Source: Oceaniovalibus guishaninsula JLT2003
Lineage (GTDB): Bacteria > Pseudomonadota > Alphaproteobacteria > Rhodobacterales > Rhodobacteraceae
NCBI RefSeq assembly: GCF_000299575.1
Contig: NZ_AMGO01000068.1
Span: 1 to 64,000 of the forward strand
Length of the DNA stretch: 64,000 nt
Direction of reading: 5' to 3'
A program made the translations under genes and the position numbers. A model generated the notes under the pieces. It searched no databases. It saw only the letters and a program-made list of their open reading frames with translations, and was not told the DNA's origin. Shown one piece after another: positions 27,022-36,226 of this stretch (position 1 is its first letter; every line of letters begins with the position of its first letter).

Positions 27022-27731
27022 CCCCGCTGCTGGCGGCGGCGACCTTGGCGCCCGAAGTCCCGGCGCGCGCGCTGCTGGACGGGCGGCGCGCGCTGGTGGC
27101 GGTCGCACCGCATCCCGACGACGAGACGCTGGGCTGCGGCGCGCTGCTGCACGAGGCGTATATGGCGGGGGTCGGGACGCGGGTGATGTGCCTGACGGAC
27201 GGATCGGCGTCGCACCGCAATTCGGAACGCTGGCCGCCGGCGCGGATCGCCCAGGTGCGGCGGGCCGAGCTGGATGCGGCGGTGGCGGTGCTGGCGCCGG
27301 GGACGGCGATCGAATGGCTGGGATATGCCGATTGCGGGCTGCCCGAAGGCGGGGCCGAGGCGGATCGCTGCGCCGCGCGGCTGGACGCGGCATTTCCGCA
27401 AGGCGCGCTGGTCGTGGCGGCGTGGGGCGGCGATCCGCATGTCGATCACCGGCGCGGCGCGGCGCTGGTGGCGCGCGCGGTCCGCGACCGGCCCGATCTG
27501 GCGCTGCTGTGGTATCCGATCTGGGGGCGGTTTGTGGATGATGGGGCCGAGGTGCCGCCGATGCGGCGGCTGGCGGCGGGGGCGGCGGCGCTGGCGGCCA
27601 AAAGCCGCGCGCTGGCCTGCCACGCCACGCAGATGACGCGGCTGATCGACGACGATCCGGGCGGCTTCGTCATGGATGCGGCGGATCAGGCGCATTTTCT
27701 GGACCATGCGGAGATCTTCCTTGCCCCGTGA
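27018..27731 (+). CDS. PIG-L family N-deacetylase
   Basis: 237-aa zinc-dependent deacetylase of the PIG-L/MshB/BshB family, which removes acetyl groups from N-acetylglucosaminyl compounds. The metal motif is APHPDDETLGCGALLHEAYM (His32, Asp34, Asp35) and the second histidine element is GGDPHVDHRRGAAL (His141, His144). The ATG overlaps the previous stop. The stop lies 11 bases inside the next gene if that gene starts at the TTG at 27721. Together with a glycosyltransferase and a methyltransferase it suggests an N-acetylhexosamine-containing product. Confidence 0.9.
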   Translation: MTPLLAAATLAPEVPARALLDGRRALVAVAPHPDDETLGCGALLHEAYMAGVGTRVMCLTDGSASHRNSERWPPARIAQVRRAELDAAVAVLAPGTAIEWLGYADCGLPEGGAEADRCAARLDAAFPQGALVVAAWGGDPHVDHRRGAALVARAVRDRPDLALLWYPIWGRFVDDGAEVPPMRRLAAGAAALAAKSRALACHATQMTRLIDDDPGGFVMDAADQAHFLDHAEIFLAP

Positions 27732-28296
27732 CGCCACGCGCGACCATCTGGCCCGGCTTTACGCCGCGAACGCGGACCCCTGGGGGCACCTGACGCGGCC
27801 CTACGAGCGGGCGAAATACGACGCGACCTTGCAGGCGGCGGGCGACGGCCCCTTCGCGCTGGCGCTGGAGGTGGGGTGCGGCAACGGCGCGCTGGCGCTG
27901 CGGCTGGCGGACCGCGCGCGCCGCCTGATCGCGGTCGAGATGATCGCCGACGCCGCGAAAGCCGCGCGCGAGCGGCTGGCGCATCTGGGGCATGTGAGGA
28001 TCGTGGAAGGCGCCGCACCCGAGGCGCTGCCGCCGCTGGCGCCCGACCTGATCGTGCTGTCGGAAGTGCTCTATTTCCTGACCGTGCCCGAGATCGGGCG
28101 GCTTGCGGGCTGGATCCGGGCCCATGCCGCGCCGGGCTGCCGTCTGGTCGCGGTGAACTGGACCGGCGAGACGGGCGAGACGCTGAGCGGCGCGCAGGCG
28201 GCGCGGATCCTGCGCGACGGTCTGGCGGAATGGCGTGGGTCGCACCGGGCCTTCGACGGGTTCGCGATCGACGTGCTGGACGCGCCGGGGGGCTGA
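27721..28296 (+). CDS. NodS-like SAM-dependent methyltransferase
   Basis: 191-aa methyltransferase of the NodS family. The characteristic opening ANADPWGHLTRPYERAKYDA precedes motif I ALEVGCGNGALALRLADRA (about residues 48-66). PPLAPDLIVLSEVLYFLT follows. In rhizobia, NodS N-methylates the deacetylated glucosamine of Nod factor. I choose the TTG at 27721, inside the PIG-L gene end, because CGGAGATC lies upstream and the sequence before it is not conserved-looking; an ATG at 27706 is the alternative. Last gene of the cryptic operon. Confidence 0.85.
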   Translation: MPRDATRDHLARLYAANADPWGHLTRPYERAKYDATLQAAGDGPFALALEVGCGNGALALRLADRARRLIAVEMIADAAKAARERLAHLGHVRIVEGAAPEALPPLAPDLIVLSEVLYFLTVPEIGRLAGWIRAHAAPGCRLVAVNWTGETGETLSGAQAARILRDGLAEWRGSHRAFDGFAIDVLDAPGG

Positions 28297-28320
28297 AACG
28301 ACGGCGGCGGAAATACCGGC

Positions 28321-28367
28321 TTCACGGATGGCGAATCCGGTCCTATATATATGACCGAACGGTCGGT
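28321..28367 (+). promoter_or_regulatory. paa operon promoter and PaaR-type operator
   Basis: TTCACG (28321-28326), a 17-bp spacer and TATATA (28344-28349) form a strong promoter for the thiolase-paaABCDE operon. The palindromic ACCGAACGGTCGGT (28354-28367) lies across the expected transcription start. The same 14-mer with two changes recurs at 40133-40146 in front of the divergent paaG operon, so the TetR regulator at 36824-37420 probably binds both. Confidence 0.72.
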
Positions 28368-28392
28368 GAATTAAGTGCGGGGCCTGTGATCC

Positions 28393-29598
28393 ATGACGGA
28401 TGCGTTCATCTGCGATTCCATCCGGACGCCCATCGGCCGCTATGGCGGCGCGCTGGCCGAGGTTCGCGCCGACGATCTGGCGGCGATCCCGCTGCGCGCG
28501 CTGATGGAGCGCAACGCCGATGTGGACTGGAAGCGCGTCGATGACGTGATCCTGGGTTGCGCCAACCAGGCGGGCGAGGACAACCGCAACGTGGCGCGGA
28601 TGGCGGTGCTGCTGGCCGGCCTGCCGGTCGAGGTGCCAGGAACGACGGTGAACCGGCTGTGCGGGTCCGGGATGGACGCCATCGGCCTTGCCGCCCGGTC
28701 GATCCGCGCGGGCGATACGGACCTGATGCTGGCGGGCGGCGTCGAAAGCATGAGCCGCGCGCCCTTCGTGATGGCCAAGGCGACCAGCGCCTATTCCCGC
28801 AACGCCGAGATCTACGACACCACCATCGGCTGGCGGTTCGTCAATCCGCAGATGAAGCAGCGGTTCGGCACCGATTCGATGCCGCAGACCGCCGACAACG
28901 TGGCCGCCGATTACGGCATCGCGCGCGAGGATCAGGACGCCTTTGCCGCGCTGAGCCAGCAGCGGTGGGAGGCGGCGCAGCAAGCGGGCGTCTTCGCGGA
29001 CGAGATCGTCCCGGTGACGATCCCGCGGCGCAAGGGCGATCCGGCGGTCGTGGATACCGACGAGCATCCGCGCCCCGGCACCACGGTCGAGCAACTGGCC
29101 CGGCTGCGCGGCGTGAACGGCCCGGAACTGAGCGTGACGGCCGGCAACGCGTCGGGCGTGAACGACGGGGCGGCGGCGGCCATCGTCGCGTCCGAGGCGG
29201 CGGCAAAGGCCGGCGGGCTGGTGCCGCAGGCGCGCATCGTGGCGATGGCCGCGGCGGGCGTCGCGCCGCGCGTCATGGGCATGGGGCCGGTTCCCGCGAC
29301 GCGCAAGGTTCTGGCGCGGGCGGGCCTGTCGCTGGACGACATGGACGTGATCGAACTGAACGAGGCCTTCGCCGCGCAGGGGCTGGCGGTGATGCGCGAG
29401 CTGGGCCTGCCGGACGACGCGCCGCATGTGAACGCCAATGGCGGTGCGATAGCCCTGGGGCATCCGCTGGGAATGACCGGGGCGCGGCTGGTGCTGACCG
29501 CGACGCGCCAGTTGCACCGGACGAACGGACGATACGCGCTGTGCACGATGTGCGTCGGCGTGGGGCAGGGGATCGCGATGATCCTGGAACGGGTTTGA
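28393..29598 (+). CDS. paaJ: 3-Oxoadipyl-CoA / 3-oxo-5,6-didehydrosuberyl-CoA thiolase
   Basis: 401-aa thiolase that performs the two thiolytic steps of phenylacetate degradation, releasing acetyl-CoA and finally succinyl-CoA. The nucleophile is Cys90 in [20 protein letters not shown]. The C-terminus has [20 protein letters not shown]-type text (here [20 protein letters not shown]), the GHP histidine, and the second cysteine in [12 protein letters not shown]. Length and the [11 protein letters not shown] start match PaaJ/PcaF. First gene of the rightward paa operon, 13 bp before paaA. A PcaF role in 3-oxoadipate metabolism is chemically the same. Confidence 0.92.
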   Translation: MTDAFICDSIRTPIGRYGGALAEVRADDLAAIPLRALMERNADVDWKRVDDVILGCANQAGEDNRNVARMAVLLAGLPVEVPGTTVNRLCGSGMDAIGLAARSIRAGDTDLMLAGGVESMSRAPFVMAKATSAYSRNAEIYDTTIGWRFVNPQMKQRFGTDSMPQTADNVAADYGIAREDQDAFAALSQQRWEAAQQAGVFADEIVPVTIPRRKGDPAVVDTDEHPRPGTTVEQLARLRGVNGPELSVTAGNASGVNDGAAAAIVASEAAAKAGGLVPQARIVAMAAAGVAPRVMGMGPVPATRKVLARAGLSLDDMDVIELNEAFAAQGLAVMRELGLPDDAPHVNANGGAIALGHPLGMTGARLVLTATRQLHRTNGRYALCTMCVGVGQGIAMILERV

Positions 29599-29611
29599 GG
29601 GAGGAACGGCG

Positions 29612-30610
29612 ATGTATGCGCAGATGGTGAAGTCCGAAGGCATGAAGACCCTCGACGAGATGTCGCCCGAGGAGCGCGCCTTTCAGGAACGCATCGACCG
29701 GGGCGAGAAGATCGAGCCGAAGGAATGGATGCCCGACGGCTATCGCAAGACGCTGGTGCGCCAGATCGGCCAGCATGCCCATTCCGAGATCGTCGGCCAG
29801 TTGCCCGAGGGCAACTGGATCACCCGCGCGCCGACGCTGGAGCGCAAGGCGATCCTGCTGGCCAAGGTGCAGGACGAGGCGGGGCACGGGCTTTATCTTT
29901 ACAGCGCCGCCGAGACGCTGGGCGTCAGCCGCGACGAGCTGACCGGGAAGCTGCTGTCGGGGAAGATGAAATACAGTTCCATCTTCAATTATCCGACGCT
30001 GACCTGGGCCGATATGGGCGCGGTGGGCTGGCTGGTGGATGGCGCCGCGATCATGAACCAGGTGCCGTTGCAGCGCACCAGCTATGGCCCCTATTCCCGC
30101 GCGATGATCCGCATCTGCAAGGAGGAATCGTTCCACCAGCGGCAGGGCTATGCGATCATGATGAAGATGGCGCGGGGCACGCCCGAGCAGAAGGAGATGG
30201 CGCAGGATGCGCTGAACCGCTTCTGGTATCCGGCGCTGATGATGTTCGGGCCGTCCGACAAGGATTCGGTCCATTCCGCGCAGTCGATGGCGTGGAAGAT
30301 CAAGATGAACACCAACGACGAGCTGCGCCAGAAATTCGTCGACGAGACGGTGCCGCAGGCCGAATATCTGGGGCTGACCGTGCCGGATGAGACGCTGCGC
30401 TGGAACGACGCACGCGGGCATTACGATTTCGCGCAGCCCGATTGGGACGAGTTCTTCGAGGTGCTGAAGGGCAACGGGCCGTGCAACCGCGAAAGGCTGG
30501 AAGCGCGGCGCGAGGCGTGGGAGCGGGGTGCGTGGTTCCGCGACGGGCTGAACGCCTATGCCGACAAGGCCGCCGCGCGCCGGGCCTCTGCATCCATCGC
30601 CGCCGAATAG
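29612..30610 (+). CDS. paaA: Phenylacetyl-CoA epoxidase catalytic subunit PaaA
   Basis: 332-aa di-iron oxygenase subunit that inserts oxygen into the ring of phenylacetyl-CoA. Both ExxH iron motifs are intact: [16 protein letters not shown] (Glu89-His92) and [16 protein letters not shown] (Glu172-His175). The opening [20 protein letters not shown] and [20 protein letters not shown] are PaaA hallmarks. It forms the core of the PaaABCE complex with the subunits encoded immediately downstream. Ribosome site GAGGGAGGAA before the ATG. Confidence 0.97.
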   Translation: MYAQMVKSEGMKTLDEMSPEERAFQERIDRGEKIEPKEWMPDGYRKTLVRQIGQHAHSEIVGQLPEGNWITRAPTLERKAILLAKVQDEAGHGLYLYSAAETLGVSRDELTGKLLSGKMKYSSIFNYPTLTWADMGAVGWLVDGAAIMNQVPLQRTSYGPYSRAMIRICKEESFHQRQGYAIMMKMARGTPEQKEMAQDALNRFWYPALMMFGPSDKDSVHSAQSMAWKIKMNTNDELRQKFVDETVPQAEYLGLTVPDETLRWNDARGHYDFAQPDWDEFFEVLKGNGPCNRERLEARREAWERGAWFRDGLNAYADKAAARRASASIAAE

Positions 30611-30623
30611 GGAGGGCAGGCCG

Positions 30624-30911
30624 ATGTCCAGCAAGGAATGGCCGCTGTGGGAGATCTTCATCCGCGGGCAGCACGGGCTGAACCACCGCCATGTCGGCAG
30701 CCTGCACGCGCCCGACGCCGAAATGGCGATCCGCCACGCGCGCGACGTCTATACCCGGCGCAAGGAAGGTGTGTCGATCTGGGCGGTGCGGTCGGCCGAT
30801 ATCGTCGCCTCGTCGCCCTCGGACAAGGGGCCGCTGTTCGATCCGGCGGAAAGCAAGGTCTATCGCCACCCGACCTTCTTCGACATCCCAGACGAAGTGG
30901 GACATATGTGA
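30624..30911 (+). CDS. paaB: Phenylacetyl-CoA epoxidase subunit PaaB
   Basis: 95-aa structural subunit of the epoxidase complex, thought to bridge the PaaAC modules. The sequence MSSKEWPLWEIFIRGQHGLN with HVGSLHAPDAEMAIRHARDV and YTRRKEGVSIWAVRS is unmistakable for PaaB. Start chosen at 30624 after GGGAGGGCAGGCC. The stop codon overlaps the paaC start (TGATG). Confidence 0.97.
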   Translation: MSSKEWPLWEIFIRGQHGLNHRHVGSLHAPDAEMAIRHARDVYTRRKEGVSIWAVRSADIVASSPSDKGPLFDPAESKVYRHPTFFDIPDEVGHM

Positions 30912-31765
30912 TGCCGTCGCTTCCCGACATGACCACGCCCGACGTGATGGCGCTGGCGCGCGACGCCGCCGCGTCGCAACCGCACGACCCGCATCTGCAA
31001 GACGTGGATCTGAAGCCCGCCTTCTTCGACTGGCTGTGCCGGATGGGCGACAATACCGCCATCCTGGGGCACCGGATTTCCGAATGGTGCGGCCACGGCC
31101 CGGTGCTGGAGGAGGACATCGCGCTGGCCAACACCGCGCTGGACCTGATCGGCCACACGCAGATGTGGCTGGGCCTGGCCGCCGAGGTCGAGGATGCGGG
31201 CCGCACGGCGGACGATCTGGCCTTCCTGCGCGACGCGATGAAATACCGCAACGTGCAGCTTGTCGAGCTGCCCAACCGCGACATGGCCCACACGCTGATG
31301 CGCGAGTTCCTGTTCGATGCCTGGCATGTCGAGATGCTGACGGCCTTGCTGCAATCGGGCAGCCCGCGCGTCGCCGAGATCGCGGCGAAGGCGCTGAAGG
31401 AGGTCGGCTATCACGTCGAGCGCAGTTCGGATCTGGTGGTCCGGCTGGGCGACGGCACCGACGAAAGCCACGCCCGGATGCAGGACGCGCTGGACCGGCT
31501 GTGGCCCTATGCGGGCGAGCTGTTTCTGGGCGACGGGGTGGATGCGGCGGTGGCGAAGGCCGGCATCGCGCCCGCGCCCGGCGACCTGCGCGCGGCATGG
31601 GAGCGGACCGTGGACGCCGTTCTGGACGAGGCGACGCTGCGGAAGCCCGAAGGGCGGTTCGACGTGCATCGCGGCGGCAAGCAGGGCCGGCATACCGAGC
31701 ATCTGGGGTTCATCCTGGCCGAGATGCAGTTCCTGCAACGCGCCTATCCCGGCGCGTCCTGGTGA
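30911..31765 (+). CDS. paaC: Phenylacetyl-CoA epoxidase structural subunit PaaC
   Basis: 284-aa ferritin-like partner of PaaA. PaaC proteins keep the fold but are structural. Recognisable text: CRMGDNTAILGHRISEWCGH, GPVLEEDIALANTALDLIGH, LMREFLFDAWHVEMLTALLQ and KEVGYHVERSSDLVVRLGDG. The start overlaps paaB. A second in-frame ATG six codons in is an alternative start. Confidence 0.96.
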   Translation: MPSLPDMTTPDVMALARDAAASQPHDPHLQDVDLKPAFFDWLCRMGDNTAILGHRISEWCGHGPVLEEDIALANTALDLIGHTQMWLGLAAEVEDAGRTADDLAFLRDAMKYRNVQLVELPNRDMAHTLMREFLFDAWHVEMLTALLQSGSPRVAEIAAKALKEVGYHVERSSDLVVRLGDGTDESHARMQDALDRLWPYAGELFLGDGVDAAVAKAGIAPAPGDLRAAWERTVDAVLDEATLRKPEGRFDVHRGGKQGRHTEHLGFILAEMQFLQRAYPGASW

Positions 31766-31770
31766 CGGCG

Positions 31771-32295
31771 ATGGCCGATCCCGCAACCCGGCCCACGGTG
31801 GATCAGGTCTGGGACTGGCTGGCCGATGTGCCCGACCCCGAGATTCCCGTCGTGTCGGTCAGCGATCTGGGCATCGTGCGCGAGGTGCGCTGGGACGGCG
31901 ACACGCTGGTCGTCGCGGTGACGCCGACCTATTCGGGATGCCCCGCGACGGCGGTGATCGACATGACGATCGAAAGCCATCTGCGCGAGCAAGGCATCGG
32001 CAGGCTGCGGCTGGAACGGCGGCTGTCGCCGCCCTGGACGACCGACTGGATCACCCCGGCCGCGCGCGACAAGCTGCGCGCCTATGGCATCGCGCCCCCG
32101 GTGGACGGCACGGCGGCGGCGGGGGCCGCGGCGGGACGCGCGGCGCGGCTGTCGGGGCAGGGGTTGAGCGTGGCCTGCCCGCGCTGCGGATCGGCCGATA
32201 CCGAGCGCGTCAGCCAGTTCGGATCGACGCCCTGCAAGGCCAGCTATCGCTGCCGCGACTGTCTGGAACCCTTCGACTATTTCAAGTGCCACTAG
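31771..32295 (+). CDS. paaD: PaaD, Fe-S/metal maturation protein for the epoxidase
   Basis: 174-aa protein with an N-terminal MIP18/DUF59 domain (VWDWLADVPDPEIPVVSVSD, then VAVTPTYSGCPATAVIDMTI) and a C-terminal zinc-ribbon-like cysteine cluster (ACPRCGSADTERVSQFGSTP, CKASYRCRDCLEPFDYFKCH). PaaD is required for a functional epoxidase, probably for cofactor assembly. ATG at 31771; an in-frame GTG at 31762 overlapping the paaC stop is also possible. Confidence 0.95.
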   Translation: MADPATRPTVDQVWDWLADVPDPEIPVVSVSDLGIVREVRWDGDTLVVAVTPTYSGCPATAVIDMTIESHLREQGIGRLRLERRLSPPWTTDWITPAARDKLRAYGIAPPVDGTAAAGAAAGRAARLSGQGLSVACPRCGSADTERVSQFGSTPCKASYRCRDCLEPFDYFKCH

Positions 32296-32328
32296 GGCCG
32301 CGCGCCCCGCTTTCGTCAGGAGGCCCGG

Positions 32329-33399
32329 ATGCCCCGTTTCCATCCCCTTGAAGTCACCGACATCCGCCGCGAGACGCGCGATGCGGTGGTGGTCACATTG
32401 AAGCCGCGGGATGCCGATGCCTTCGCGTTCACCCAAGGCCAGTATCTGACCTTCCGGCGGGATTTCGACGGGCAGGAATTGCGCCGGTCCTATTCGATCT
32501 GCGCGGGGCTGGACGAAGGGTGCCTGAAGGTCGGCATCAAGCGGGTGGATGGCGGCGCGTTCTCGACCTGGGCCAACGAGGAGATGAAGCCGGGCGACGT
32601 GCTGGACGCAATGCCGCCGCAGGGGCGGTTCTTCACCGTGATCGAGCCGGACCGCGCCAAGACCTATCTGGGCTTCGCGGGCGGATCGGGGATCACGCCG
32701 GTGCTGTCCATCGTCAAGACGGTGCTGGCGCGCGAGCCGCAATCCACCTTCACGCTGGTCTATGCCAACCGGCAGGTCAGTTCGATCATGTTCCGCGAGG
32801 AGCTGGAGGATCTGAAGAACACCTATCTGGGGCGGCTGTCCATCGTGCATGTGCTGGAAAGCGAGGGGCAGGAGATCGACCTGTTCACCGGGCGCATCGA
32901 CGCCGAGAAGATGGAGATGCTGTTCCGCCTGTGGATCGACGCCGAAAGCGTGGACACGGCCTTCATCTGCGGACCCGAGCCGATGATGCTGGCCATCGCC
33001 GAAAGCCTGCGCCGGCACGGCCTGACCGACGCGCAGATCAAGTTCGAGCTTTTCGCCTCGTCCCAGCCGGGCCGCGCCAGGGCGCGCGCGGTGTCGCGGG
33101 CGGTCGATACGTCGGGCAATGCCTGCGACGTGTCGGTGACGCTGGACGGGGCGACGCGCAGCTTCCGCATGCCCAAGGACGGCACGGCGATCCTGGACGC
33201 CGCGTTGGCCAACGACATGGACGCGCCCTATTCGTGCAAGGCCGGCGTCTGTTCGACCTGCCGCGCCCGCGTGCTGGAGGGCGAGGTCGAGATGGAGATC
33301 AACCACGCGCTGGAGGATTACGAGGTCAAGGCCGGCTATGTGCTGTCCTGCCAGTGCGTTCCTTTGTCCGACAAGGTGGTGCTGAGCTATGACGAATGA
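32329..33399 (+). CDS. paaE: Phenylacetyl-CoA epoxidase reductase PaaE
   Basis: 356-aa NADPH reductase feeding electrons to PaaA. Order of parts: FAD domain with LRRSYSICAGLDEG (about 48-61), NADP domain with LGFAGGSGITPVLSIVKTVL, then a C-terminal plant-type 2Fe-2S domain with CKAGVCSTCRARVLEGE and the distant fourth cysteine in YVLSCQC. Ribosome site AGGAGG before ATG 32329. It overlaps the next gene by 11 bases. Confidence 0.96.
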   Translation: MPRFHPLEVTDIRRETRDAVVVTLKPRDADAFAFTQGQYLTFRRDFDGQELRRSYSICAGLDEGCLKVGIKRVDGGAFSTWANEEMKPGDVLDAMPPQGRFFTVIEPDRAKTYLGFAGGSGITPVLSIVKTVLAREPQSTFTLVYANRQVSSIMFREELEDLKNTYLGRLSIVHVLESEGQEIDLFTGRIDAEKMEMLFRLWIDAESVDTAFICGPEPMMLAIAESLRRHGLTDAQIKFELFASSQPGRARARAVSRAVDTSGNACDVSVTLDGATRSFRMPKDGTAILDAALANDMDAPYSCKAGVCSTCRARVLEGEVEMEINHALEDYEVKAGYVLSCQCVPLSDKVVLSYDE

Positions 33400-34147
33400 C
33401 GCCGAGACCATGCCCATCGCCGATTACCTGTCGCAGGGCGGCAAGCTGACATCGCCCGAAAACGTGCCGCCGCGCTATCGCGGGGAAGTGCTGCGGCTGA
33501 TGTCGTCGTTCGTGGACAGCGAACTGGCCGGGTCGGCGGGGTTCGCCGCCGCGATCAACTGGGCGCCGGGCATCAAGGAACGCATCGCCGCCAGCCGCAT
33601 CACGCTGGAAAAGGCCGACCATGCCGAACGCGTTCTGGACCTGATGGAAGGGTTCGGCACCGACAAGGACCGCTATCAGCGCACGCATGACTGGGCCGCG
33701 CGGGCGGATCGCGACGCGACGGTCGATGCCCGGCGGCAGGGCGGGGACATGCGGCTGTCGGTGTTCCACTATCCGCTGACCGGCTGGACCGACGCGGTGG
33801 TGATGAACGTGCTGATGGGCGGCGCCACGCTGATCGCGGTGGGCGAGCTGGCGCGCTGTTCCTATCAGCCGCTGGCCGAGGTGCTGCGCGACATCCTGCC
33901 CCGCGAGCGGCGGCACATGGAGCTGGGCATCGAGGGGCTGGACCGGATCGCTGGGGACGACGCGGAAGGCGCCCGCGCCTCGGTCCGCTACTGGATGCCG
34001 CGCGTGGCCGAGACGTTCGGCCCCGCCGTGTCGGACCGCTTCGCGCGGCTGAAGGAGATGGGCCTGCGGCATACCGACAACGAGTCGCTGCGCCGCGAAT
34101 GGCGGGCCGGGGCGGACGGGATCGTCGCCCGGTTCGGGTTGGACTAG
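33389..34147 (+). CDS. Additional PaaA/PaaC-family ferritin-like protein
   Basis: 252-aa protein of the phenylacetate-catabolism ferritin-like family, encoded between paaE and paaZ where most paa operons have no such gene. Candidate metal ligands are Glu45, Glu74/His78 (TLEKADHAERV, an ExxxH rather than ExxH), Glu153 and Glu173/His176 (PRERRHMELG, a proper ExxH). One di-iron half site is therefore altered. It lacks the length of PaaA. It may be a regulatory or accessory subunit, or a distinct oxygenase. The start overlaps paaE, so it is co-translated with the complex. Confidence 0.8.
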   Translation: MTNDAETMPIADYLSQGGKLTSPENVPPRYRGEVLRLMSSFVDSELAGSAGFAAAINWAPGIKERIAASRITLEKADHAERVLDLMEGFGTDKDRYQRTHDWAARADRDATVDARRQGGDMRLSVFHYPLTGWTDAVVMNVLMGGATLIAVGELARCSYQPLAEVLRDILPRERRHMELGIEGLDRIAGDDAEGARASVRYWMPRVAETFGPAVSDRFARLKEMGLRHTDNESLRREWRAGADGIVARFGLD

Positions 34148-34159
34148 GAAGGAACGGCG

Positions 34160-36226
34160 ATGCTGGACGAAGGTGTGACCGCGCGGCGGCTGGAAAGCTA
34201 TGTGCAGGGCGCGTGGCGCAAGGGCGCGGGCGAGGGCAAGCCGCTGGCCCATGCGGCGACGGGACGGGTGCATGCCCGCATCTCGTCCGAGGGTCTCGAT
34301 TTCGCGGGGGCGCTGGAATGGGGGCGCGACGTGGGCGGCCCGGCGCTGCGGCGGCACACGGTCCACGAACGCGCGCTGATGCTGAAGGCCATCGGCCAGA
34401 AGCTGATGGAGATGAAGGACGCGTTCCACGCCGAAAGCCTGGCGACGGGGGCGACGCCCAGGGATGCCTGGCCCGATATCGAGGGCGGGATCGGCACGAT
34501 GCTGACCTTCGCGTCGCGCGCCCGGCGCGAATTGCCCAATGCCCGCGTTCTGACCGAAGGTCCGGTCGAGCCGCTGTCGCGCGACGGCAGCTTCGCGGGG
34601 CAGCACATCCTGACGCCCCTGCACGGCGTGGCCATCCATATCAACGCCTTCAACTTCCCCGTCTGGGGGATGCTGGAGAAGATCGCGCCGGCACTGATCG
34701 GCGGGATGCCGTGCCTGGTCAAGCCCGCCTCGCAGACCGCCTATCTGACCGAGCTGGTCGTGCGGCGGATGCTGGAGATGGACATCTTGCCCGACGGCGC
34801 GCTGCAACTGGTCTGCGGCGGCGCGGGCGACCTGCTGGATCACGTCACCGGGCAGGATGTGGTGACGTTCACCGGGTCGGCCGCGACGGGCCGCAAGCTG
34901 AAGACCAACCCGGCCATCGTCGCCCATTCCACCCGCTTCACCATGGAGGCGGACAGCCTGAACGCCGCGATCCTGGGCCCCGATGCGGGACCGGGCACGC
35001 CAGAGTTCGATCTGTTCGTGCGCGAGGTTCACCGCGAGATGACATCGAAGGCCGGGCAGAAATGCACCGCCATCCGCCGCGTCATCGTGCCCGCCGCGCA
35101 CGAGAAGGCGGTGATCGAGGCGCTGTCGGAACGGCTGGCCGCGACGCCGGTGGGCCTGCCCGACGACGCGCAGGTGCGGATGGGGGCGCTGGTCTCGACC
35201 GGCGAAAGGGACGGCGTGCGCGACCAGATCGCCCGCATCGCCCGCGAGGCCGAGATCGTCAGCGGCGATCCGCGGCGGGTCGATGTGGTGTCGGGCGATG
35301 CCGAGAGCGGCGCGTTCCTGAACCCGGTGCTGCTGCGCTGCGCCGATCCGATGAACGCCGCCGCCCCGCACGAGATCGAGGCGTTCGGCCCGGTGGCGAC
35401 GGTCATGGCCTATGACGACGTGGCGCAGGCGGTGGCGCTGGCCGAGAAGGGCAAGGGATCGCTGGTATCGTCGGTCTTCACCGACGCGCCCGAGGTCGCG
35501 GCCGAGATCGTGATCGGCGTCGCGGCCTTCCACGGGCGGGTGATGATCGGCAACCGCGCCTCGGCCAAAAGCTCGACCGGGCACGGATCGCCGCTGGCGC
35601 CGCTGGTGCATGGCGGGCCTGGCCGGGCGGGCGGCGGCGAGGAGATGGGCGGGATGCGGGGCGTCAAGCACTTCATGCAGCGCACGGCGGTGCAGGGCAC
35701 GCCGCGGCTGCTGTCGGCGGTCACGGGCGAATGGGTGGACGGCGCGCCGTCGCGGACGGACGGCCATCCGTTCCGCAAGTCGCTGGCCGAGCTGCAGATC
35801 GGCGACCAGATCGTCACCGACGCGCGCGAGGTGACGCGCGAGGACGTGGAGCATTTCGCGCATTTCACCGGCGACACATTCTATGCCCATATGGACAGCG
35901 CCGCCGCGAAGGCCAATCCGTTCTTCGAGGATCGCGTGGCGCACGGCTATCTGATCGCGTCCTTCGCGGCGGGGCTGTTCGTCGATCCCGAACCCGGCCC
36001 GGTTCTGGCGAATTACGGGGTGGACAACCTGCGCTTCCTGACGCCCGTTTATTTCGGCGACACGCTACGGGTGCGGCTGACCTGCAAGCAGATCAATCCG
36101 CGCGAGAATGCCGTCTATGGCGAGGTGCGCTGGGATTGCCGGGTGACGAACGGCAAGGATGAGGTGGTCGCGCAATACGACGTGCTGACGATGGTGGCGA
36201 AGACCTGGCCGCTGGAGGCCGCATGA
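34160..36226 (+). CDS. paaZ: Bifunctional oxepin-CoA hydrolase / semialdehyde dehydrogenase PaaZ
   Basis: 688-aa fusion enzyme that opens the oxepin-CoA ring and oxidises the resulting semialdehyde. The N-terminal aldehyde dehydrogenase domain (about 1-520) contains VTFTGSAATGRKLKTNPAIV, the glutamate in RFTMEADSLNAAILG and the nucleophile in TSKAGQKCTAIRRVIVP. The C-terminal MaoC-type hydratase domain (about 535-688) has HFAHFTGDTFYAHMDSAAAK and VAHGYLIASFAAGLF. Overlaps paaY by an ATGA. Confidence 0.96.
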   Translation: MLDEGVTARRLESYVQGAWRKGAGEGKPLAHAATGRVHARISSEGLDFAGALEWGRDVGGPALRRHTVHERALMLKAIGQKLMEMKDAFHAESLATGATPRDAWPDIEGGIGTMLTFASRARRELPNARVLTEGPVEPLSRDGSFAGQHILTPLHGVAIHINAFNFPVWGMLEKIAPALIGGMPCLVKPASQTAYLTELVVRRMLEMDILPDGALQLVCGGAGDLLDHVTGQDVVTFTGSAATGRKLKTNPAIVAHSTRFTMEADSLNAAILGPDAGPGTPEFDLFVREVHREMTSKAGQKCTAIRRVIVPAAHEKAVIEALSERLAATPVGLPDDAQVRMGALVSTGERDGVRDQIARIAREAEIVSGDPRRVDVVSGDAESGAFLNPVLLRCADPMNAAAPHEIEAFGPVATVMAYDDVAQAVALAEKGKGSLVSSVFTDAPEVAAEIVIGVAAFHGRVMIGNRASAKSSTGHGSPLAPLVHGGPGRAGGGEEMGGMRGVKHFMQRTAVQGTPRLLSAVTGEWVDGAPSRTDGHPFRKSLAELQIGDQIVTDAREVTREDVEHFAHFTGDTFYAHMDSAAAKANPFFEDRVAHGYLIASFAAGLFVDPEPGPVLANYGVDNLRFLTPVYFGDTLRVRLTCKQINPRENAVYGEVRWDCRVTNGKDEVVAQYDVLTMVAKTWPLEAA

